A DNA stretch of 64,000 nucleotides. Source: Circinella umbellata. Lineage: Eukaryota; Mucoromycota; Mucoromycetes; Mucorales; Lichtheimiaceae. Positions 1-11,356 of the stretch are shown here, in pieces; the first letter of the stretch is position 1, and each line of letters starts with the position of its first letter. The notes beneath the pieces were generated by a model. That model had not been told where the DNA came from, ran no database searches, and saw only the letters and a program-made list of their open reading frames with translations. Made by a program: the position numbers and the translations under genes. The stretch covers positions 682,001 to 746,000 of the forward strand of contig JAIWNF010000018.1 in NCBI GenBank assembly GCA_025093555.1, read 5' to 3'.

Positions 1-208
1 CTGTTGTTGTTGTTGCGGTTGTTGGTATTTCTGACTCGTTCACATGACTTGATGTATTTTCTTGTAATAATGGTTCTTCTTGTTCTTGCTGCAAAGATGG
101 TTCTTGTATATCTGGTGAATTTACATCCTGTAAAATAGGTGAATTGCTCGTCCTCGTCGTGTCATTCGTGTCGTTATGGTCAACGTCCCTCGTAATAGTT
201 TCATTCAT
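1..208 (-). CDS. N-terminal fragment of an unrecognised protein, cut by window edge
   Basis: The complement of 208..1 opens with ATG (MNETITRD...) and stays open for 69 codons to the window edge. The peptide is rich in Asp, Asn, Thr, Glu and Gln, with QEQEE and TTATTTT runs, typical of a disordered fungal N-terminus. No domain is visible, so no function is proposed. A Met start preceded by AT-rich non-coding DNA supports this as the real 5' end. The rest lies outside the window. A long minus-strand frame in low-complexity sequence could still be chance. Confidence 0.55.
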   Translation of the reverse strand, partial: MNETITRDVDHNDTNDTTRTSNSPILQDVNSPDIQEPSLQQEQEEPLLQENTSSHVNESEIPTTATTTT

Positions 209-1486
209 TGAGGGCAAAAAAAAGAATGATAGTTTAATAAAACTAAATGTTTTACTTTTTCTGATGTGCTAAATGTATATAAGATATTGGTTGAGTTATA
301 TAATAACTTTTGTTAAGAAATAAAGTTTTCACACACACACATACATATATTTATATATGTATATTATACACAAGTTTAATGTCGTATCTTTTTTTTTTTT
401 TCTTTTCTGAGAGAAAGATATGATTCAGTTTGATGAGCCTATCACAAAGTTGATTGAACGACGGACAAATTATTTAACCGATTACTTGTTTCGGTTCAAC
501 TAGCATAACCATGCATTTATTTTATTAGTAAAAAAAAGGATTATACATTGACTTTTTTTTCCACTTTTGTATGTTATAAATAGTATTTTTTCAATTACTT
601 TCAAATTCCTTTTTTTCATCATCACTTAATAAGAACAATTTCTTTTTCTCTTGGTGAAACACTATACCATGCTTCAAAAAAAGGGTTTTGGAAATTTACA
701 TATATAAATTTAATGCTCCGCTGTTTCCCTCTATAGGTGATTACTTGTAAGTTGTCCTCATGAAGTTGATATTATATAGTTTTTTTTTCATTGAAGTCAT
801 ATCATACGCACTTTGAACGATGGAGAGAATAGGGTGTAGTTAATAAAAAATTAAGTAAAAAAAAAAAAAAGTAGCCAGTAGTAAATCACACTTTTATAAT
901 GAACATATAAAAATGAATCTCGTTAAAAGAAGAGTGAAGTGGGAAGAGGGGCAGTGGGGAATAGTTCAGAAATATATATTAAAAAAATTAATGCATGGTG
1001 AGCGGAAAATGAAATAGCCGCGGATGAACTTTTCTTTTTTATTTTTGAAGGGTCAATATCTCTTTAATTTTGTTTCCATGGGAAAGCAACAACTAGGTGA
1101 ACACTTGTAGCCGATTCAATTGGCTTTCTTTGTGAATGAATTATATAAGATCTTTATTCTATTTTACAATGAAGTATATCATTGAACCATAATGAAACAT
1201 TATAATGACTTTTTCAACAATTTATAAGATCCATAATAATTTCCTTCCTACTTTTTTAATGAACAAAAGTAGCAAGATAAAATAAAATAAAAAACGTCAG
1301 CTTATGTAATACAGGTATAGCATCCAAAAAAAAAAAATAGAAGGGGCTAAAAAGGGGGGGAGGAGTTCTGTAAATATTTATATTTATATTTATATACATA
1401 GACATACACCGATTCGATTTATTTTTCTTTTTCTACAAATTTCTTTCCCGCCTTCTTTTTTTTTTTTTTCTCTTATTCATATCATA
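209..1486. other. Intergenic, divergent promoter region
   Basis: AT-rich non-coding DNA between a minus-strand start (208) and a plus-strand start (1487), so it probably holds both promoters. It contains T/A homopolymer runs, a (CA)n/(TA)n patch near 332-370 and a pyrimidine tract just before 1487. No open frame or RNA gene is supported. Confidence 0.6.
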
Positions 1487-2276
1487 ATGTCACCCAGTAT
1501 TGAAAATACAGCTGATAATATTAATAGTACCATTACTACTACTACTACTACTGCTACTACTACGTCCACTACTACCTCAAACGTTATCCCGGGTTCAGAC
1601 GATTGGTTTGGTGATCAAGTTCATGATTGGAATGAGATTTACAATGCAGTCAGTAAGTTCTAATTTTCCATGATGAATGGAGAATCATATTATTATTCTT
1701 CGCATTCATTTTTTTTTTTAAAAAAAAAAGAAAAACACGAGTCATGATATATCACTCTTTCACCATTCCCTACACCCTTCTTTTAAAACACAACAAACGT
1801 TATCTTTATATACTACTATACAGATCGTCATTATATTTTGAATTTAATATATAAACTATCTAACTATTTTAGTCAGTAACAAAGTACAAACACTTCGACG
1901 TAATCGAGAAGGTCAACGTGTTTATCGAGAATGGATCGATACTACTTTATCAAAATATAAAAATGTGGAAGATTATTTAACGAAAGAAAAATTACATTTT
2001 CCAAAAGAAACACCAAAAGATTTGAATCGACCTCATTATATTCTACTTCCTAATGATTTCCCTTATTCTACTGCACCAGGTATTAAACATGTTTTGATTT
2101 GGTCACAACAATCATTAAAAGAAAATTATGTCAAGGAAATTCTTGAAGAACATTATGGTAGTCAACAATGGGAATGGGTTTATTTTGTAAATCCTCCGGA
2201 AACTCAAAGTGTTCGTAAATTACCTCATGTTCATGTATTTATGCGACCTCGTCAACAACAACAACAACAACAATAA
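1487..2276 (+). CDS. DUF3605-type conserved fungal protein
   Basis: Two exons: 1487-1652 and 1873-2276. The intron is GTAAGT...TTTAG, and joining restores one frame of 189 residues. The N-terminal third is Ser/Thr-rich and disordered. The C-terminal part carries the motifs I associate with DUF3605 (PF12239): LPNDFPYS, then GIKHVLIWS, then WVYFVNPPE and HVHVFMRP near the end. The length fits that family, whose function is not established. The protein ends in a run of seven Gln codons (CAA repeats) before TAA. The start was chosen as the first ATG after a pyrimidine-rich leader. The family call is from recall of motifs, not a search. Confidence 0.72.
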
Positions 2277-3249
2277 TAATATAGCAACACATGTTTGGTT
2301 TATTTATATACAAATTACAACAATTATTATATTAGAAAATGGATTCTTATAAAATATAAAATATACTCCTTCCTTTTTATTTCCCCCCCCCAACCTACAA
2401 TTCCCAAAAAACACTTGGTTTACAGTCTGCTTATTATAAAGATAACACCCAAAATAAACTGGTTCAGTAATAAGATATACATTACAGTTTGCAATCAAAC
2501 AATAATTAGTTGATTAAATGGTCAATAAAATAGAGATCCCTTTTTTATTATTATTAGACAATATCCACAAAACGGATGTGTATCCTCCCCCCCCCAAAAA
2601 AAAAAAAACGTATATTGTAAAGAAGATAAAGAATGAGACATATTTTTTTTAAGTCTACCTAGGTATAAAATTGTAATCTTGATTTGAATCGCATAAAAGT
2701 GACGAAAATTACCATGGCAACAAATGCCACATGTCCCTGAAGCTTGAAATTTATTGGTCGATACAATATACGTAATTATTATCTTTTTACAAATATATAT
2801 ATATATATATATTATATGTCTCTTTTGCATAATATATGTCTCGTATATGCGTAATTAATATTGGTTACATGAATTGTTTAGACTATCTTACTCATCTGGG
2901 TTATTTTTTGCTTTTTTTTTTTAAAAAAAAAAAAAACCAAATGCTGTTATCTCAGAAATATTCAGTAAAGAAGCTGAAAGGGCAAAAAAAAAAAAAATAG
3001 AAAACTTACAACCTACACCAACCTTTTAAAATATTGTGTAACAAAAAAGAAGAAGAAGAATCCAATATGCATGTTATCCTAGTAACTATTACCAAAGGTA
3101 TTACCCGCGAAAATTTAACGCGCTTTTATAAAAAACAAGTTAGGGATGGGGGGCGCGAGAAACGCATGACTTTTTTGACTAATTCCGATTTTTCAAAAAC
3201 TCTCTTTTCTTTTGTTTTCTTTGTTTACGTTCTTCTCCTTCTTTTATCA
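2277..3249. other. Intergenic, homopolymer-rich
   Basis: No supported gene. It holds a C9-A13 junction (2587-2608), a T-run followed directly by an A-run (about 2917-2936) and a (TA)n patch near 2797-2812. Short frames here are interrupted by homopolymers and resemble no known family. Confidence 0.6.
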
Positions 3250-6219
3250 ATGAGTTTTCTTTGGTCATTTGGATCAAGTAATAAAAAGGTCAGTTGGAAA
3301 AAAAAGAACTTAATATATCTATATATAAATATATTAGCAAGATACACAAAAAAAAAAAACTGAAACATACAGATATATATATATATATGTAAAATTCTCA
3401 GGAACCAACAACAGGTGGTGGTGGTTCACCTATTGCGGGTTCTACACCTGACCAACAACAACAACAACAACAACAAACCTTTAAAACAATGAGTACAGCA
3501 TTTCGAAAAGGAGTTACATATAATAGTAAGACCTTCAATGAAACAGAATATAAGTTGGCGGTGGGGAGAACATTTACTTGTCTAAATTAACTTTTGTACA
3601 CCTTTTTGTAAATATTATAGTGAAAATTGTGATACGCGGTGATGTCATGACAGGCAAATCAACTTTATGTAAAGTTTATTTATTTCGTCATCTTGAATGA
3701 GAAAGAAGACAGAGAAAGGGAAAGGCAAAGGGAATGGAGTAACCGATGAACTTTATGATTTCTCATGAATATAATACATATAGTCAATCGTCTTCAAGGA
3801 TCAGAATTTGAAGAAATATACAAGTCTACACCTGAAATACAAGTAGCTAATATACCTTGGCAATATAAAGGTAAATAATAATTTAGACACCAAAACAATA
3901 TAAATTATTTGAATAATTTAATTGCATAAAATTTTTGACTCTTAACTAACATATCATTTAAGATTCAAATGACGTTATCAAAGTAGAAGTATGGGATGTA
4001 GTAGATAAAGCACATAATAAACCTTCTTTAAAAACTGATACGGGCATTAAACTTGAACATAATACACCTTCAAAAACTCAACAACAACAACAATCATCAG
4101 AAACAGCATCGAATGAACAAGAACAACTTGGATTAGATGCTAGTACTGTCAATGTATATCGAAATACACATGCAGCACTTTTTATATTTGATATTACCAA
4201 ACAATGGACTTTTGATTATGTTAATAATGAATTAATGAATGTTCCAGAAGATGTTTCTATTCTTGTATTGGTATGTATATTTTCGTATCTCCTTATCCTT
4301 TTTCAATCATAAGTAAAATGAATTTTACTAAATATACATATATAGGGAAATTTTTCGGATAAGAGGTAGGGTAGGTGGTAGAGTGGAAAAGAAAATATAA
4401 AAAAAAGTGATTGATGACGAAAAAGAAATGTATCTATTTATTATTAGTGTAGAACGAGTGGTTAGTTTGGAAATGATTCATGCTACATTATATCAACATA
4501 ATCAAGAACGAATAGAAAAAAATGCTATTAAACCCAATTTGATTCGTTATGCAGAAACAAGTATGAAAACAGGTTTAGGATTACAATATATTTATGATTA
4601 TCTTGGTATTCCATTCCTTCAATTACAGGTTAGAATTAAAAAAAAACTTGTCAAAGAGTAAATTTAGTCTGATACTCATCTATTTCTTTTTTTTCCCCTT
4701 GGGTTGAATGTTATATAGATGGAAACATTTAAGAAACAATTGGAATTAAAAGCAACAGAAATTGTGGAAACTTTGGAAACTCTTGATACAAGTGATAAAG
4801 TACCTGAAATAATGAGACGTAGAAGAGGACAAGATAATTTTGATCAACGTAAATTCTTTAAAATAAGAAAGAGGGATCGTGGTTTTTATCCACAAAAAAA
4901 AACACACACACATACTGACGTTCAAACATTTATACAGCTTCTGAACCTCATTTAGCAAGACAACATGAAGAAATGAAAAATGCGTGGGATCAAGAATTAG
5001 AAGATATAGCAACTGAAAGTATGTGATAATTTTCTTTTTATGTTGATGAACAAAGAAGAATGGGGATAAAGAACATAGGCTAAAGCAAATATCCTCTGTA
5101 ATTTTTTTTAGATCCTACAACATTAGAAATTCCTACATCACCTTCTTTTGTACGAAAAGAAACACCGCCGCCACCTACAGAACCTGTTCGAGGACGAAGA
5201 CGAGAAGGATCTCTTACATCTGATTCAGAACGTATGCCTGCTGCTGTAGATCAATTTGATGCAGGTGAACTTGCTGACGATTGGTTTGGCGATGATAATA
5301 CAAATGATACTTCTGTATTTGGAATTAACAATAAAAAACAAGATTCGGATAATGAGGATTACGGTCGTAATCCAATGGTAGCGGGAGATGAAGATGTTGA
5401 GACTGTTGAATATTATAATACTGGGATTACATCATCACGTCAAATAGAAACAAATCAACAAAGTGAAAAAGAAAAAGAAAATGAAAAAGAGCAAGATAAA
5501 GCCAATGATTCTGGAGATAATCAAGTGGAGGAAGATGAGGAGGAGGATCCATATGAAGCCCCGCCTGTTTTTCGTAGTGAATTAAGTGATGTTTGGAGCT
5601 CCTCTACAATGATGCATGATCATCAACAACATCATTTTCAACGACCTGGTCATACATTATTAATGGGACAAACTACACGCATTGAATCAGATAGTGAAGA
5701 TGAAGATAACTCATTTTCTCCACAGTCCCAACCACCTTTATCGTCACCATCTATAGATCAACCAGATATACCTACTTCTTCTGGATCTCCGTTTATGACA
5801 GGAAGTGGATTTGGTGGTTATGAAGAAATTGGTGGTGATAATGATAATCCTTGGTCTTGGGATGATCAACAAAAACAACAAGAAGAAGGAATAAAAGATC
5901 AAACACAAGAAAAAAATGAATCTTGGGCAGACACGAAAAATCAAGAACCACAGGTATGCATATATATATAAGCATTATAAAATCGTGAGATTTTTGAAAT
6001 ACTAAAATTCCATGTATATATATATATATAAATTAATAGGAAATCATACAAGAACAAGAACAAAAAAATAATGAGTTGATAGAAGAAATATCAAAAAAAT
6101 CATCAGATAAAGGAAAAGAAAAAAAGAAAGCAACAAATAATAGTAATTCGGGCACAAAAAAGAAAAAGTCGTCCAAGGATGGTAAAAAGAAAAAGAAAAA
6201 AACCACTACTTCACCTTAA
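3250..6219 (+). CDS. RABL6: RABL6/Parf-like small GTPase-related protein
   Basis: Eleven exons read: 3250-3288, 3402-3525, 3621-3668, 3784-3870, 3963-4270, 4346-4365, 4408-4628, 4719-4848, 4938-5018, 5112-5953, 6040-6219 (about 692 residues). The G-domain starts MKIVIRGDVMTGKST (P-loop), then LFNRLQGSEFEEIYKSTPEI (effector-like), VEVWDVVDKAHNK (in place of a canonical DxxG), VFDITKQWTF-type sequence, and RYAETSMKTGLGL with IPFLQLQ. These follow metazoan RABL6/Parf closely. The long acidic tail keeps an NPMVAG motif and ends in Lys-rich clusters, also like RABL6. Residues 14-35 are Gly/Gln-rich. RABL6 is linked to nuclear/cytoplasmic growth control in animals; its fungal role is unknown. All junctions are GT-AG and in phase except exon 6 to 7, which cannot be joined in frame (see findings). 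Confidence 0.82.
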
Positions 6220-8276
6220 ACATACTTTTTTCTTCATTTTTTAATTATTACTATCATTAATTTGTATTTTTTTTTGAGTGTTTGTAAAGGAATTAATAAA
6301 GATAGGTATACATAATAAATATTATCTACCTTTTCTTATCATTGTATACATATATTGAAAAGAGTTTATACTTATCAGACATACATAATTAAAAAAATTA
6401 TATACACTAATACGAAGATCAAACATTCCCATTCGATTAGTACCAACTCTTCTTTTATTATCATTACATGTAGTGGCTTTGGGAGCGAATAGTTAATGGT
6501 GTTCAGCGAGTCTTCAAATACACATACACCAACGTATGCTTCATTGCACTTTGAATATCTTGAAACGAGTGCTGACAAGAATTTATGGCTCTTTTTTTTT
6601 CAATCATTTGCATATAAACTTTCTCTCCAAATATAAAAAAGATCTTATATATATTTTATATGCATCATTCATCTTTTTGTATTCAATACGAACATCCCAT
6701 ATCTCACCGTTGTTGAGTTTTGTCTTTTATTTTTGCATCTGGAGGATAATCATTTGATTTACCCCGACGCGTAAAAAAATTAATTTTTATGCAACATGTT
6801 ACTAGATTGTGTAAAAAAAGACGCGTTTGTTCTTAAATAAAAGAAATATGTTGTTAAGCAACACTTGTCATGGCAATGGAATCTCACATTCTAATCTTAC
6901 TTTGACACGGAATGTTGCAAGTTATACACATGTTAGTTTTTTTTTGACCCGGTACCTCTTACTTTCACCTACCTACTTTATGCAGACCATTTTCATTGCT
7001 GCGCATTTACTTCATGTAGATCGCTATTGTTATTACCGTTGGTGAAGAAAATGTTTTTTTTTCAAAAAGATTCGCATTCATAATATAAAGTAATAAGCAT
7101 TTTGTTTCAAACTAGTGTTGAAGTCATGATATTATTTGAAAAGTAGTTTGAAAAGTATAGTTTTATATAACAGTAAAATATCATTTGAATAGACGGGATT
7201 CTAGACCACATTCAGAGCCTTTTTATGCTTTATATTCTGTAGTTGGGTCTTTCTTGACTTTTCTTTCTCTTTCTTTCCTACCAACTAAACTCTTTCGTTT
7301 CTGAAATGTACTTGCTTTTCTACATTCCTTTTTGCATGTTCTCTTTCCTTTCAACATTCAAGTAAAGTAAGTATTTCTCTCTCTTTTTTTTTTTTTTTGA
7401 CATTTACTTTTTGACATTTATTTTTTATATTCTTTTTTCTTTCTTTCAACGTTCCTTTGTCCACCTTCTCTTTCCTCTCAACATTCAAAAAGAAAGTAGT
7501 GTAACTACTACATTTTTTTTGACATTCCTTTTTCTACTTTTTTTTGGTGGGGGGCTTTGACATTTACTTTTTAAGTTACTTGTAACTTTAATTTTCTCTT
7601 CTTCCTTTTGACATTCCTTTTTGCTCTTTTTCTTTCTTCCCAACATTAAAAAATAAAAAAAGAGGAGCAGTGATTACTACTCTTCATTTTTATTTTTTAT
7701 TTTTAACATGTACTTTCAGTTACTTGTACCTTTTCTATTTTCCACGTTTTTTTATTCATTTATCTTTTGACATGTACTTTAAGTTTATTTTCTCTTCTTT
7801 TGTATGTTCTTTTACATTGGTTTTTTTCTTTTTTTTTACTACAATGGCCGTCTTTCATGTTGCTAATTTTGTCTATAGCTTTTTATTTTTATTATAGCTG
7901 TTTGTTTTCTCATTCACTTGGAACGGTGCGCATAAACGTCGTATCACCAGTAGAACTTCAAACGCGAATATTATGGTTTATAGAACTTTGCTGCCTTTAT
8001 CCCATTAGCTTAATAAAGCATGACGGTATCTCATATATTCAATAGTGAGCTTCTAATCTGCTTTAAAACTATTATAACGGTTAACAATCTCACATAATTC
8101 GTTATAAATAAGGTTTTTCCAATATGTCAAGATGAGTTTCAACACTTGACGTGTGTACTACTACTGCTCGGGTTTATATTGGTGCAGTTGATGCATGAAA
8201 TCTTTTTTAACCGCGCACACATTTCAAACTTTAATTAGAACCAAAATGGTGTAGTATTATGTTGCCCGGGTAAATA
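6220..8276. other. Long intergenic region
   Basis: About 2 kb with no supported gene. The 6300-6580 part is AT-rich 3'-flank of the upstream gene. From about 7240 to 7870 it is strongly pyrimidine-rich with imperfect repeats (listed separately). Frames of 60-92 codons here are low-complexity Phe/Leu/Tyr translations of T-rich DNA and are not genes. Confidence 0.6.
7290..7690. repeat. Imperfect pyrimidine-rich repeats
   Basis: Three diverged units share a CTCTTTCCTTTCAACATTC-like core followed by A-rich spacer, and interleaved TTTGACATT(T/C) motifs followed by T-runs. Cores lie near 7339, 7468 and 7626. The unit is roughly 130-160 bp. Origin unknown; replication slippage in a polypyrimidine tract is the simplest explanation. 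Confidence 0.45.
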
Positions 8277-10932
8277 ATGATGAAACTTTCCATTATATCA
8301 ATCCTCTTCTATGGCGTTATTTCAAATGAAACTTTTATCGAAGAGAAAAATGCTAATATTGTTTTCTCATACTTTGACCTAATATACATATATATATATA
8401 TATATATATACTCTGTGGTGGTTGACTTGATCTTAGCCAGTTACTATTCTATGGGCCACAAGAAGCACTATAAATCACAGGATGGGCTATTTGACAACAT
8501 AAGTAATTCGACAAGAAGTGATTAAAAATAACATGGGTATAATTAGTGCATGTATGAGCCAATCGATATGAGTGGATGAATTGAAGTGAAAGAATAGAAG
8601 TATCAGAGTCCAGGTAAATCCATGTAAATAGTTGTGTGTAAATAAATGCATGGAACTTGATTGGTGTATATGAGTATGCTGAAGCCATTCGGTGGGGGCA
8701 AATAAATAGACGTAAAAGGGTGCTGGCACCGGAATGAGAGTGAGAGTGAGAGTGAGTATGTGGAACCGAAGAGTCTAAGTGAAGGAGTACAACTAAATGC
8801 GTGGACGTAAATGAGTCGAAATGAATAAGATGCTTTACTTTATTACTTTATTTCTTTTTGATTTTTTTAAATATAGATACGATGAACAGGACCAATGGAA
8901 AACTGTACCTGGCTGGGGGTAAGGATAGGGCTTTTTTTTGTAGGGCGATCAACCGGAGGGCAAGCGATGCAGTTTTCCACGGTTCGATGACAACGATTAC
9001 CTTGGTGACATGGCGACAACGGTAAGAATAAAACAACATGCTGTAAATACTAATGACTAGAACATTTTATCTTATTTTTTATAATATATAGACACGATGA
9101 ACAAGACCAATGGAAGACTGTATCTGGCTGGGGGTAAGGATAGGGCATTTTTTGTAGGGCGATCAACTGGAGGGCAAGCGATACAGTTTTCCTCGATTCG
9201 ACGACGACGATTACCTTGGTGACATGGCGACAACGGTAAGAATAAAATAACTTGCTGTGAATATTAATGACTAGAACATTTTTATTTATTTATTATAATA
9301 TATAGACACGACGATCAAGACCAATGGAAAACTGTATCTGGCTGGGGGTAAGGATAGGGCTTTTTTTGTAGGACGATCAACTGGAGGGCAAGCGATACAG
9401 TTTTCCTCGATTCGACGACGACGATTACCGTGATGACATGGCGACAGCGGTAATAATAAAGTAACTTGCTGTAAATACTAATGACTAGAACATTTTATCT
9501 TATTTTTTATAATATATAGACACGATGAACAAGACCAATGGAAGACTGTATCTGGCTGGGGGTCAGGATAGGGCTTTTTTTGTAGGACGATCAACTGGAG
9601 GGCAAGCGATACAGTTTTCCTCGATTCGACGACGACGATTACCTTGGCGACATGGCGGCAACGGTAAGAATAAAATAACATGCTGTAAATACTAATGACT
9701 AGAATATTTTATCTTATTTTTTATAATATATAGATGCGACGAACAAGACCAATGGAAAATTGTATCTGGCTGGGGGTAAGGATAGGGCTTTTTTTTGTAG
9801 GGCGATCAACTGGAGGGCAAGCGATACAGTTTTCCTCGATTCGACGATGACGATTACCTTGGTGACATGGCGGCAACGGTAATAATAAAGTAACTTGCTG
9901 TAAATACTAATGACTAGAACATTTTATCTTATTTTTTATAATATATAGATGCGATGAACAAGACCAATGGAAAACTGTATCTGGCTGGGGGTAAGGATAG
10001 GGCTTATTTTGTAGGGCGATCAACTGGAGGGCAAGCGATACAGTTTTCCTCGATTCGACGATGACGATTACCTTGGTGACATGACGGCAACGGTAATAAT
10101 AAAGTAACGTGCTGTGAATATTAATGACTAGAACATTTTATCTTATTTTTTATAATATATAGACACGATGAACAAGACCAATGGAAGACTGTATCTGGCT
10201 GGGGGTAAGGATAGGGCATTTTTTGTAGGACGATCAACTGGAGGGCAAGCGATGCAGTTTTCCACGGTTCGACGACGACGATTACCTTGGTGACGTGGCG
10301 GCAACGGTAATAATAAAATAACGTGCTGTGAATATTAATGACTAGAACATTTTATCTTATTTTTTATAATATATAGATGCGACGAACAAGACCAATGGAA
10401 AATTGTATCTGGCTGGGGGTAAGGATAGGGCTTTTTTTTGTAGGGCGATCAACTGGAGGGCAAGCGATACAATTTTCCTCGATTCGACGATGACGATTAC
10501 CTTGGTGACATGGCGGCAACGGTAATAATAAAGTAACTTGCTGTAAATACTAATGACTAGAACATTTTATCTTATTTTTTATAATATATAGATGCGATGA
10601 ACAAGACCAATGGAAAACTGTATCTGGCTGGGGGTAAGGATAGGGCTTATTTTGTAGGGCGATCAACTGGAGGGCAAGCGATACAGTTTTTCTCGATTCG
10701 ACGATGACGATTACCTTGGTGACATGGCGGCAACGGTAATAATAAAGTAACTTGCTGTAAATACTAATGACTAAAACATTTTATCTTATTTTTTATAATA
10801 TATAGATGCGATGAACAAGACCAATGGAAAACTGTATCTGGCTGGGGGTAAGGATAGGGCTTTTTTTGTAGGACGATCAACTGGAGGGCAAGCGATACAG
10901 TTTTCTACGACGATATAACCTTGGCGACATGA
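8277..10932 (+). CDS. Intron-dense tandem-repeat protein, possibly secreted (unrecognised)
   Basis: Exon structure is inferred. Each 214-bp unit from 8877 reads as exon A (42 bp), intron GTAAGG...CAAG (45-46 bp), exon B (57 bp) and intron GTAAGA/GTAATA...TATAG (about 70 bp, with an ACTAAT branch-point-like motif). Splicing gives 33-residue repeats: (H/Y/C)DEQDQWKTVSGWG then DTVFLDSTTTITLVTWRQR. All ten units stay in frame. The T-run that varies (7 or 8 T) and the in-frame stops fall inside the intron. Unit 10 ends in a natural TGA (10930-10932). Unit 6 has one TGG-to-TGA change (10082-10084). An upstream exon 8710-8806 fits in phase before intron 8807-8876. The frame at 8277 begins MMKLSIISILFYGVIS, a plausible signal peptide, but exons between 8340 and 8710 are unresolved. 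No known family recognised. The gene may be intact, mis-assembled at one base, or a recent pseudogene. Confidence 0.5.
8877..10932 (+). repeat. Ten tandem 214-bp units
   Basis: Unit (exon A) starts: 8877, 9092, 9306, 9520, 9734, 9949, 10163, 10377, 10592, 10806; spacing 214-215 bp. Units are highly similar, the most different being the first and the last. Units 5 and 8, and units 6 and 9, share private variants (for example AAAATTGTATC in 5 and 8, TTATTTTG in 6 and 9). This points to a later duplication with a 643-bp offset. The last unit is cut short after its stop codon. Confidence 0.95.
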
Positions 10933-11356
10933 CAACAGTAGTAGTACAAATTTTGAAAATATAATTATTTCGTGCTGTTATACTACTCAAATAATCTGCT
11001 TTATATTATTATGGACATAGTTGTGAATTGGATTTTTCGTATAATTGTGTTTTATATATATATATATATATATAGATTGAGCTACGTATATAAAGGAGAT
11101 ACGGCAATAATAATAACAGAAGCTAACAATTTTTGAAGTGATAAATTATCTGCAATAACATTTGTTTGCCGTACATATTCTTGCAGGCATATTATGCTAA
11201 AACAGTTAATCAAGACGGTTATTATTACACAAACCTAGTTCACATGGTTTTTTCTATTATAAAATGTGATCAAAAAATGTATTTTTATTCTTATTTTTCT
11301 TTTCTCACTGCTAAACTTTACATTAACCCAACATACATTCAAAGTACGTTACTATT
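10933..11356. other. Spacer between the repeat array and APRT
   Basis: AT-rich non-coding DNA with a (TA)n run near 11054-11073. It probably contains the APRT promoter. No gene supported. Confidence 0.5.

Noticed and set aside
8427..8445. 15-nt match to the complement of the conserved U2 snRNA 5' region (ACTTGATCTTAGCCA)
   Set aside because: Similarity ends abruptly on both sides, with no snRNA promoter or secondary structure; too short for a gene or clear pseudogene.
8848..9681. Minus-strand frames of 60-67 codons in the repeat array
   Set aside because: They are antisense to the repeat. The minus strand lacks AG acceptors at unit boundaries, while the plus strand has consistent splice signals and a maintained frame.
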